Source of the DNA: Nocardioides caldifontis | Lineage (GTDB): Bacteria > Actinomycetota > Actinomycetes > Propionibacteriales > Nocardioidaceae | Assembly (NCBI RefSeq): GCF_008087345.1 | Contig: NZ_ML701735.1 | Location: 62,001-126,000 of the forward strand | DNA: 64,000 bases | Direction of reading: 5' to 3' | Part shown: one piece after another, positions 57,501 through 64,000 of the stretch | Layout of the letters: every line of letters starts with the position of its first letter | Numbering within the stretch: position 1 is the stretch's first letter | Program-made: the position numbers and the translations under genes | Notes under the pieces: model-generated | The model's database searches: none | What the model was told of the DNA's origin: nothing | The model's input: only the letters and a program-made list of their open reading frames with translations

Positions 57501-57585
57501 GGCCGTTGTCCGTTCCCGAGTCGGTGCGTCCGCCGCCCAGCAGTCTGTGCCTGTTCCCGCGGTCTGGACAAGACCCGGCGCGGAA

Positions 57586-58452
57586 TCAACCGAACAGCCG
57601 CGCGCCGCTCTCCCAGCACACCGCGCGCAGCCAGTCGTCCCCGAGGTCGAGTCCGGCGAGCCCCTCGAGCTGGTGCGCGTAGGCGTAGGGGATGTTCGGG
57701 AAGTCGCTGCCCAGCAGCACCCGCTCCCCCAGGTCGCGCAGCCGCGGCAGCAGCTCGCGCGGGTACGGCGCCTCGGCCTCGAAGAACGAGGTGAACGCCA
57801 TCGTGGTGTCGAGGTGCACCCGCGGGAACTCCTCGGCGAGCGCGAGGAACTCGGCGTACTCCGGCGCCCCCATGTGCGCGACGACGGCGGTCAGCGACGG
57901 GTGGCGCTCGAGCACCGCACGCATCGGCGCGGGACCGGTGTGCTCGGTCGGCACCGGCCCCGACCCGGCGTGCACCACGACCGGCGTGCCCGCCTCGGCG
58001 AGCAGTCCCCACACCGGGTCGAGCTCAGCGGCCCGCAGGTCGAACCCGCCGACCTGGACGTGCACCTTGAACACCTCGACCCCGGACGAGATCCGGCGCT
58101 CGACGTACTCCTCGACGCCGGGCTCGGGGAAGAACGTCGCCGACCGGAGGCACTCCGGCACCCGGTCGGCGAACTCCGCAGCCCAGTCGTTGAGCGGCTC
58201 CGCCATCCCGGGGATGTGCGCGTAGGACAGCGCGGAGAAGCGGCGTACGCCGAGGGAGCGCAGGTGCTCGAGCCGCTGCTCCTCGGGCCACTTGTAGAGG
58301 ATCGGCCACTCCCGCCCGATCAGCGGTCCGGCGTTGTCGAACTGCGCCCAGACCTTCCGCTCCATCCGCGGCGGCAGGAAGTGGACGTGGACGTCGAACA
58401 GCCCGGGGGTCCCCAGCTCCTGCCAGAACGCAGGAACGTCGGCGTCCCTCAC
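57586..58452 (-). CDS. Amidohydrolase-2 family metal-dependent hydrolase
   Basis: A 288-residue TIM-barrel hydrolase. The metal site begins with [12 protein letters not shown] (H-x-H), then [44 protein letters not shown] and the last acid in [16 protein letters not shown], the order expected of amidohydrolase_2 enzymes (ACMSD/2-pyrone-dicarboxylate lactonase type). Substrate unknown. GTG 58452 overlaps the smpB stop by 4 bases, so it is co-translated with smpB. Confidence 0.85.
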   Translation of the reverse strand: MRDADVPAFWQELGTPGLFDVHVHFLPPRMERKVWAQFDNAGPLIGREWPILYKWPEEQRLEHLRSLGVRRFSALSYAHIPGMAEPLNDWAAEFADRVPECLRSATFFPEPGVEEYVERRISSGVEVFKVHVQVGGFDLRAAELDPVWGLLAEAGTPVVVHAGSGPVPTEHTGPAPMRAVLERHPSLTAVVAHMGAPEYAEFLALAEEFPRVHLDTTMAFTSFFEAEAPYPRELLPRLRDLGERVLLGSDFPNIPYAYAHQLEGLAGLDLGDDWLRAVCWESGARLFG

Positions 58453-58925
58453 CCCATGCCCTTGGCGCGCCGCCCGACCGCCACCTCGGCCTCGCGACGG
58501 GCCGTGCGCTCGGCGATCGCCTGCCGCTTGTCGTAGAACTTCTTGCCTCGAGCGACGCCGATCTCGACCTTCGCCCGACCGTCCTTGAAGTAGAGCGCGA
58601 GCGGGATCAGCGTGAACCCCTTCTCACGCACCTTGCTCTCGATCTTGTCGATCTCGCGGCGGTTCAGCAGGAGCTTGCGGCGGCGGCGAGGCTCGTGGTT
58701 GGTCCACGTCCCCTGGGTGTACGTCGGGATGTGCACCGCGTGGAGGAAGACCTCACCGTTCTCCACCTCGGCGAAGCCGTCGACCAGCGAGGCGCGACCG
58801 GCGCGCAGCGACTTCACCTCGGTGCCCTGCAGGACGATGCCCGCCTCGTAGGTGTCGTCGATGTGGTAGTCGTGACGGGCCTTCTTGTTCTGCGCGACCA
58901 CCTTGCGCCCGGTCTCCTTGGCCAT
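58449..58925 (-). CDS. smpB: SsrA-binding protein SmpB
   Basis: A 158-residue tmRNA partner. The usual landmarks are [33 protein letters not shown] (in parts: [25 protein letters not shown]), [37 protein letters not shown], and the basic C-terminal tail [20 protein letters not shown] that enters the ribosomal decoding centre. It delivers tmRNA to stalled ribosomes. It follows the M23 gene by 21 bases and is 5 kb from ssrA. Confidence 0.97.
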   Translation of the reverse strand: MAKETGRKVVAQNKKARHDYHIDDTYEAGIVLQGTEVKSLRAGRASLVDGFAEVENGEVFLHAVHIPTYTQGTWTNHEPRRRRKLLLNRREIDKIESKVREKGFTLIPLALYFKDGRAKVEIGVARGKKFYDKRQAIAERTARREAEVAVGRRAKGMG

Positions 58926-58946
58926 GCGCCGATTGTGTCAGGCCGG

Positions 58947-60203
58947 TCAGAGCCAGTTCATCGGGTCGACCGGGGTGCCGTTCTGGTTGACGGTCCAGTG
59001 CAGGTGGCAGCCGGTCGACCAGCCGGTGGTGCCGACGTAGCCGATGACGTCGCCGCGGTCGACGCGGTCGCCGACGCCGACGGCGTAGGAGCTGAGGTGG
59101 TTGGAGATCGTGGAGAGCCCGACGCCGTGCTTCACGCCGTGGTCGATGATGATCCGGTTGCCCCAGGCGGACTGGTAGTACCGCGAGATCACCTTGCCGG
59201 GCGCGGCAGCGCGGATCGGGGTGCCGCAGGCGGCGCCGAAGTCGATGCCGTCGTGGAGCGAGCGGTAGCCCCAGATCGGGTGGGTGCGGTAGCCGTACGG
59301 CGAGGTGATCGACCCGTCGACCGGCATGCTGAGGTAGCCGTTGCCGTCGACGTAGCCGGTGAACGAGGTCTTCGACGCCTTCTCCGCGATCAGCCGCTCG
59401 ATGCGGTCGCGCTCGGCCTCGAGCTTGGCGAGCTCGGCGAGGTCGGCGTTCTTCGCCTCGACGGCGTTGCGGCGGGCCTGCTGGCGCAGCGACACGAGCT
59501 CCGCGACGGCCGTCTCGGCCTCCTCGGCCTGCGCCTCGAGCGCCTTCTTCTTCTCGAGGTTCTCGGCCGCCTGCTGCCGCTTCTCCGCGACCTCCTGCTT
59601 GGCGTCCTCGGTCTCGTCCTCCTTGACCGCGAGCAGCACCTTCGCCGCCTCGAGCTGGTCGAGGAGCGCGGCCTCCATGTTCACCACGTCGGTGTTGGAG
59701 TTGAGCTGGCCGGCGAGCTGGGTCGGGTCCTGGGTGTTGAAGACCATCGAGAGCCCCATGAGGGCAGGGTCGCCGGACTCGTAGGTGGAGACCACCATCG
59801 CCCGGATCCGGTCCTCCTGCGCGCCCACGTCACGCTGGCCGGCGGCGAGCTCCTTGCGGGCGATGCGCAGCCGCTCCACGGCCGCGTCGAGCCGCGCCTG
59901 CATCTGCTTGTCGAGGGCCACCGCGGCGGCGAGCTCGCCGCGGGTCTTGGCCAGGTGGTCGCGGGCGGCGAACAGGTCCTGCTGGGCGGCGAGCAGCTTC
60001 TGCGTCGTCTCCTCGACCGCCTTGCTCGACTCGTGGACGTGCTGGTCGGCCTCGTCGATCTTCTTCTCGACCTTGTCCTTCTTGTCCTCGAGGTCGTCCG
60101 CGGCGGCCGGCAGGACGCCGAGCAGCAGCCCACCGGCGGCCGCGGCGACGAGCGCGCGCCGGAGGAGGGCGCGCCGAGGCGCGCGGGGGGAAGGACGATC
60201 CAC
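58947..60203 (-). CDS. M23 (LytM) peptidase with coiled coil, FtsX partner candidate
   Basis: A 418-residue exported protein. A signal peptide (RRALLRRALVAAAAGGLLLGVLPAAA) is followed by ~250 residues of coiled coil (Lys/Glu/Ala/Gln rich), then a LytM domain with zinc ligands in HDGIDFGAACG and GCHLHWTVNQNG. This architecture is like EnvC and mycobacterial RipC, which are activated by FtsEX to cut peptidoglycan at division. Position immediately after ftsX, 69 bases, supports that role. GTG start. Confidence 0.9.
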   Translation of the reverse strand: MDRPSPRAPRRALLRRALVAAAAGGLLLGVLPAAADDLEDKKDKVEKKIDEADQHVHESSKAVEETTQKLLAAQQDLFAARDHLAKTRGELAAAVALDKQMQARLDAAVERLRIARKELAAGQRDVGAQEDRIRAMVVSTYESGDPALMGLSMVFNTQDPTQLAGQLNSNTDVVNMEAALLDQLEAAKVLLAVKEDETEDAKQEVAEKRQQAAENLEKKKALEAQAEEAETAVAELVSLRQQARRNAVEAKNADLAELAKLEAERDRIERLIAEKASKTSFTGYVDGNGYLSMPVDGSITSPYGYRTHPIWGYRSLHDGIDFGAACGTPIRAAAPGKVISRYYQSAWGNRIIIDHGVKHGVGLSTISNHLSSYAVGVGDRVDRGDVIGYVGTTGWSTGCHLHWTVNQNGTPVDPMNWL

Positions 60204-60271
60204 GGGGAAGAAACCTTCGAGCTAGTCGAGGGGACAGATCGGACGAGCCCTTCGACGGTAACCGAGAGGAG

Positions 60272-61192
60272 TCATACCTTGAGGTATTTCCGGGTAAGTA
60301 GGAGGGTCGGGATCAACGTCAGCGCCAGCCCGACCACCGCGACGATCCCCATCGCCCAGGCTCCGTCGGTCCAGTCGACCCAGGCCACGAGGTTCGAGTT
60401 CGGTCTCAGCAGCCGGTAGACGACGACGTACAGGAAGACGCCGATCGCACCCGCGGCGAGCAGCACGCCGAGCAGCGCAGCGAAGAGCGCCTCGAGCAGG
60501 AACGGCAGCTGGATGTAGAGGCTGGAGGCGCCGACCAGCCGCATGATCCCGATCTCCTTGCGGCGGGCGAAGGCGGCGAGCCGGATCGTGTTGCCGACCT
60601 GGAGGATGGCGGCGAAGAGCAGGAAGCCGGCGATCACGATCGCGCCCCACTTGAAGGCGTTGATCCAGAAGTAGATCGGCTCCAGCACCTGGCGGAGGTC
60701 ACGCACCGAGCCGACGCCGGGCAGCTCGCCGACCGCCCCCTTGACCCCCTGGAACTCGCGCGGGTCCTTCAGCGTGATCCAGTACGACTCGGCGAGGTCG
60801 CTGGGCTTGATCGCCTCGACCACCTGCTGCTGGCTCTCGTCGTCGGCGGAGTAGACCTCGCGCCACTTGTCGTAGGCCTCCTGGCTGGTCTCGAAGTGGA
60901 ACTTCTCGACCTCCGGGTGCTCGGAGAGCACCTTCTCGACCTGCTGCTTCTGCGCGTCGGTCGCCTGCCCGTCGATGCAGCCGGCTCCCGGGGAGTTGTC
61001 GGTGCACATGAAGACGGTGATCTGGAGCCGGTCGCCCCAGAACTCCTCGGCCTTGTCGGCCTGCGCGTTGAGCAGGATCCCGAGCCCGACGAGGGTCAGG
61101 GAGACGAACATCGTGACGACGACCGCGACCGTCATCGAGAGGTTGCGCCGGAGCCCGGTGGTGAGCTCGGAGACGACGTAGGTCAGCTGCAT
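60272..61192 (-). CDS. ftsX: Cell-division ABC transporter permease FtsX
   Basis: A 306-residue inner-membrane protein with four helices and one large extracytoplasmic domain between the first two. MQLTYVVSELTTGLRRNLSM leads into helix 1; the loop contains FMCTDNSPGAGCIDGQ with two Cys that could be bridged; the second half has the FtsX motif FARRKEIGIMRLVGASSLYIQLPFLLEALF (in parts: RRKEIGIMRLVGA). It couples FtsE ATP use to peptidoglycan hydrolase activation. It follows ftsE by 58 bases. Confidence 0.95.
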   Translation of the reverse strand: MQLTYVVSELTTGLRRNLSMTVAVVVTMFVSLTLVGLGILLNAQADKAEEFWGDRLQITVFMCTDNSPGAGCIDGQATDAQKQQVEKVLSEHPEVEKFHFETSQEAYDKWREVYSADDESQQQVVEAIKPSDLAESYWITLKDPREFQGVKGAVGELPGVGSVRDLRQVLEPIYFWINAFKWGAIVIAGFLLFAAILQVGNTIRLAAFARRKEIGIMRLVGASSLYIQLPFLLEALFAALLGVLLAAGAIGVFLYVVVYRLLRPNSNLVAWVDWTDGAWAMGIVAVVGLALTLIPTLLLTRKYLKV

Positions 61193-61250
61193 GGGTGGTG
61201 GAGGTCCTCGCTGCTGGGGGGTGGGCAGGCCGGTGAGGGGGCGCCCCGGG

Positions 61251-61940
61251 TCAGTGCTGGTATCCGTAGACGCCGCGCGCCTGGTCCCGGACGACGCGGC
61301 CCCCGGACAGCTCGATGACGCGCTTGCGCATCTGGTCGACGATGCTCGAGTCGTGGGTGGCCATCACGACGGTGGTCCCGGTCCGGTTGATCCGGTCGAG
61401 CAGCTTCATGATGCCGACGGACGTGGTGGGGTCGAGGTTGCCGGTCGGCTCGTCGGCGATGAGCAGCGTCGGCTGGTTGACGAACGCGCGGGCCATCGCG
61501 ACCCGCTGCTGCTCGCCGCCGGACAGCTCGTCGGGCATCCGGTCGCCCTTGCCCTCGAGCCCGACGAGCTCGAGCACCTCGGGGACCCGCTCCTTGACGT
61601 GGCTGCGCGGCTTGCCGATGACCTGCAGCGCGAACGCGACGTTCTCGGAGACGGTCTTGTTCGGCAGCAGGCGGAAGTCCTGGAAGACGGTGCCGATTTG
61701 GCGGCGCAGCTGCGGCACCTGCCAGCCGTGCATCTTGCCGAGGTCCTTGCCGGCGACCTGCACGGTGCCGGAGGTGGCCCGCGCCTCCCGGAGCACGAGC
61801 TTGAGGAAGGTCGACTTGCCGGAGCCGGAGGCGCCGACGAGGAAGACGAACTCGCCGTCCTCGACGTCCACGGTGACGTCGTCGAGGGCGGCGCGCTGCT
61901 GACCCGGGTAGGTCATCGACACGTTCTTGAAGGTGATCAC
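61251..61940 (-). CDS. ftsE: Cell-division ABC transporter ATPase FtsE
   Basis: A 229-residue ATPase partner of FtsX. Walker [16 protein letters not shown] (near residue 36), Q-loop [20 protein letters not shown], signature [15 protein letters not shown], Walker [13 protein letters not shown] and switch His [11 protein letters not shown] are present. [13 protein letters not shown] is the standard start. It is upstream of ftsX in the usual actinobacterial order. Confidence 0.96.
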   Translation of the reverse strand: MITFKNVSMTYPGQQRAALDDVTVDVEDGEFVFLVGASGSGKSTFLKLVLREARATSGTVQVAGKDLGKMHGWQVPQLRRQIGTVFQDFRLLPNKTVSENVAFALQVIGKPRSHVKERVPEVLELVGLEGKGDRMPDELSGGEQQRVAMARAFVNQPTLLIADEPTGNLDPTTSVGIMKLLDRINRTGTTVVMATHDSSIVDQMRKRVIELSGGRVVRDQARGVYGYQH

Positions 61941-62052
61941 AGGCTGTCCAGGCCGGGATCGGGTTCAGGGGGTGACGTACGTCGAGCGCCGGCCAACGGC
62001 CGAGTCTAGGTGACGGTCCTGTCAGCCCCAGGGTCCGCGAGGGGGACGCCGG

Positions 62053-63399
62053 TCACACGCCGTTGCGGATCAGCACCGTCGCGCCGGTCGAGTCCTGCGA
62101 GAGCACCTGGACCGTCACCCGGCCGGAGGCGGAGGTGAAGGTGCGGCCGGGGAGCAGGGCCCGCTCGAGGTCGTAGCGGCCGCTCGGCGTCGCGTCGAGG
62201 AAGAGGCTGCCGGTGGAGCGGTAGCTCGTCGGGTCCTCGCGGTGCAGCTCCACCCCGAGGCGGTACGGCGCCTTGCGGGCGTCGATGCCGCGGGACGCGC
62301 GGTACTGCACGAAGTAGGCGACGCCGGACGGCTCGACCACCTTGGCGACCCGCAGGGACCGGGCCGCGCCGGAGAGCGGGGCGAGCCGGAGCTTCACCGT
62401 GGTCCCGGCCGGCACGGTCCGGATGGCGCTCGGGAGCAGCCCCATGTCCTCGACGTGAGGGCCGTTGAGCGCCCCGGTTCCCCGGGTGCCGCCGCTGGAG
62501 CTCATCACCTCGAGGTAGTCGTCGTAGTCGTAGACCCGGCAGCCGCTGTTGCCGAGCGACCCGCCCGCCGACACCGTGGTGTCCTGGCGCGAGCCGCAGA
62601 GCAGGCTGTTGGCGTGGCCCAGCCCCATGTTGTGGCCGAGCTCGTGGGCGTAGATGGCCGAGGAGTGCAGCGCGACGTACGAGACGCCGCCGGCGCTCAC
62701 CGAGGAGCCGACCGAACCCATGCCGACGGCGCAACCCCGCCGCTCGGCGGTCCGCGGGACGACGACGAGCACGTGCTTGTTGGCCCCGGTGGCCGCGCCC
62801 CTGAACTTGCGGGCGGCTTCCTCCCAGAGCGCCCAGGCGTTGCCGCAGCGGTACTTCGAGGCGTACCGCTTCGTGGTCGCGGCGACCCGGAAGGTGATCC
62901 GGCCGCCGGTCTGGGACGACCAGTAGCTGCTCACCTTGCCGTTGACCATCGTGGTGACCGCCTTGGCGGACGGCATCGAGTCGCGGACGGAGGTGCCGAC
63001 CGGGGCGGCGAAGGCGACGTACACCTTGTGGCGCACGGTCGAGGCGCGGGCGGTGCGGGAGCCGGAGGCGGCGCGCCGGACGTCGAGCACCTCGACCACG
63101 CGGTGGGCCCGGCCGGGGACGTCGGCGACCCGCACGGTCACCCGGGTGCCGGGCTCGAGCCCGCCGCCCTTGACCGGCACGACGGCGTCACCGTCGACGA
63201 GCGCGGTGCGGACGCCCGCGCGCCCCTCGGTCACGAAGCTGGTGACGACGCCGGAGAGGACGCTGGTGGCCGGCCCGGCGGCCGGCGTGCGCGGGCCCGG
63301 GTCGGCGGTGGCGGAGACGGTGGCCACGGCAGGGGCCAGCAGGGTGGGCAGCACTGCCGCCAGGGTGAGCAACCGCCGCACGACCAAGCTCCTCGACAA
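62053..63399 (-). CDS. Secreted metzincin-type zinc metalloprotease
   Basis: A 448-residue exported protease. After a signal peptide (VVRRLLTLAAVLPTLLAPAVA) and a ~120-residue N-terminal region, a metzincin domain has the zinc motif HELGHNMGLGH (near residue 255) and a probable Met-turn in YLEVMSSSGG. The ~150-residue C-terminal domain is beta-rich and may bind substrate. It resembles gametolysin/M11 or reprolysin-like enzymes, but the exact family is uncertain. It sits between prfB and ftsE, where most related genomes have no such gene. Confidence 0.85.
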   Translation of the reverse strand: MSRSLVVRRLLTLAAVLPTLLAPAVATVSATADPGPRTPAAGPATSVLSGVVTSFVTEGRAGVRTALVDGDAVVPVKGGGLEPGTRVTVRVADVPGRAHRVVEVLDVRRAASGSRTARASTVRHKVYVAFAAPVGTSVRDSMPSAKAVTTMVNGKVSSYWSSQTGGRITFRVAATTKRYASKYRCGNAWALWEEAARKFRGAATGANKHVLVVVPRTAERRGCAVGMGSVGSSVSAGGVSYVALHSSAIYAHELGHNMGLGHANSLLCGSRQDTTVSAGGSLGNSGCRVYDYDDYLEVMSSSGGTRGTGALNGPHVEDMGLLPSAIRTVPAGTTVKLRLAPLSGAARSLRVAKVVEPSGVAYFVQYRASRGIDARKAPYRLGVELHREDPTSYRSTGSLFLDATPSGRYDLERALLPGRTFTSASGRVTVQVLSQDSTGATVLIRNGV

Positions 63400-63485
63400 C
63401 CGGGAGACCCCGGTTCCCCCCAGGGTCGTTCTCGCCCAGGTTACGCGCGGATCGTGCCAATTTGTCGGTTTTGGCCGAGGTCGTG

Positions 63486-64000
63486 TCAGTTCTGGTCGGC
63501 CTTGTCGGCGCCCCGCCGCCAGCGGATCCCGGCCTCGATGAAGTCGTCGATCTCGCCGTCGAGCACCGCCTGCGGGTTGCCGGACTCGTAGTTGGTCCGC
63601 AGGTCCTTGACCATCTGGTAGGGGTTCAGCACGTAGGAACGCATCTGGTCGCCCCAGCTCGCGGCGACGTCGCCCTTGAGCTCCTTGAGGTGCGCGGCCT
63701 CCTCGGCCTTCTTCAGCGCCAGCAGCTTGGCCTTGAGGATCACCATCGCCGAGGCCTTGTTCTGCAGCTGGGACTTCTCGTTCTGGCAGGAGACCACCAG
63801 GCCGGTCGGGAGGTGGGTCAGCCGGACCGCCGAGTCGGTGGTGTTGACCGACTGGCCGCCGGGGCCGCTGGAGCGGTAGACGTCGACCCGGACCTCCTCC
63901 TCCGGCACGTCGATCTCGTCGGTCTGCTCGAGCACCGGGACGACCTCGACCGCGGCGAACGAGGTCTGCCGACGGCCCTGGTTGTCGAAGGGGCTGATCC
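63486..64000 (-). CDS. prfB: Peptide chain release factor 2, C-terminal part
   Basis: The frame is open to the right edge and encodes the C-terminal 171 residues. The peptidyl-tRNA hydrolysis motif GGQ is in [39 protein letters not shown] precedes it, and [13 protein letters not shown] follows, all RF2-like. It recognises UAA and UGA codons. It is upstream of the ftsEX genes in the same direction, the normal actinobacterial order. The N-terminal part and any frameshift site are outside the window. Confidence 0.93.
   Translation of the reverse strand, partial: ISPFDNQGRRQTSFAAVEVVPVLEQTDEIDVPEEEVRVDVYRSSGPGGQSVNTTDSAVRLTHLPTGLVVSCQNEKSQLQNKASAMVILKAKLLALKKAEEAAHLKELKGDVAASWGDQMRSYVLNPYQMVKDLRTNYESGNPQAVLDGEIDDFIEAGIRWRRGADKADQN

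Noticed and set aside
1-64000. CRISPR arrays, insertion sequences, prophage genes and tRNA genes.
   Set aside because: I saw no spaced repeat array, transposase or integrase motif, phage structural gene or canonical tRNA T-arm other than the one in tmRNA. The arsenic island has no visible mobility gene.

Overview
The window is chromosomal DNA of a high-GC actinobacterium, most likely Nocardioidaceae (Nocardioides-like). The evidence is the uniformly GC-rich coding sequence with frequent GTG/TTG starts, the prfB-ftsE-ftsX-(M23)-smpB...ssrA block, a DUF3039 gene, a 13E12-type DUF222/HNH gene, a c-di-AMP riboswitch ahead of an NlpC/P60 gene, and large secreted propeller/LamG/PKD proteins. The genus is an inference from gene content. 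Only the two edge genes are cut: an amino-acid ABC permease at the left and prfB at the right.

Layout. 1-945: end of a polar amino-acid ABC importer. 976-7751: two paralogous giant secreted proteins, head to head. 7783-16628: housekeeping and envelope genes (helicase, DUF3039, UPF0301, a TetR gene with its operator, DUF3048 lipoprotein, riboswitch-controlled NlpC/P60 protein, FabG-like SDR, PAP2 membrane enzyme, HIT and DnaJ proteins). 16795-28878: accessory genes, including a PadR-ABC efflux-type operon, PhoX-like phosphatase, DHA2 pump, a pterin dehydratase-VOC fusion, a TetR-RidA pair, a GH6 protein and an MSMEG_6728-family protein.

28899-42500 is the metabolic centre of the window. It holds a Rieske oxygenase, an ADP-forming acyl-CoA ligase, a TetR regulator, a PotABCD-type ABC importer, a flavin amine oxidase, an acyl-CoA dehydrogenase, a CaiD-like hydratase, a BKACE (DUF849) enzyme, a carnitine 3-dehydrogenase-like enzyme and a thioesterase. 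Together these read as a route from gamma-butyrobetaine/crotonobetaine/carnitine to glycine betaine and on to demethylation. Nearly identical TetR-type operators lie before the oxygenase gene and in the divergent ligase/TetR promoter region, so one regulator probably controls the locus.

42655-47602: a POT transporter pseudogene, a TetR-glycosyltransferase pair, a DUF4184 protein and an EamA transporter. 47675-52650 is an arsenic-resistance island: an ArsR-acetyltransferase fusion, a Cys-rich microORF, an FAD oxidoreductase, a broken MFS gene, ArsC, Acr3 and a second ArsR, with operator dyads at both regulator promoters. 52772-64000: tmRNA, an HNH gene with a perfect SOS box over its start, an M14 carboxypeptidase, an amidohydrolase, smpB, an M23 peptidase, ftsX, ftsE, a metzincin-type protease and prfB.

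Several genes appear to be leaderless, with a TANNNT-like -10 box 6-7 nt before the start codon. Functions are read from motifs and remembered family features; no database search was run.
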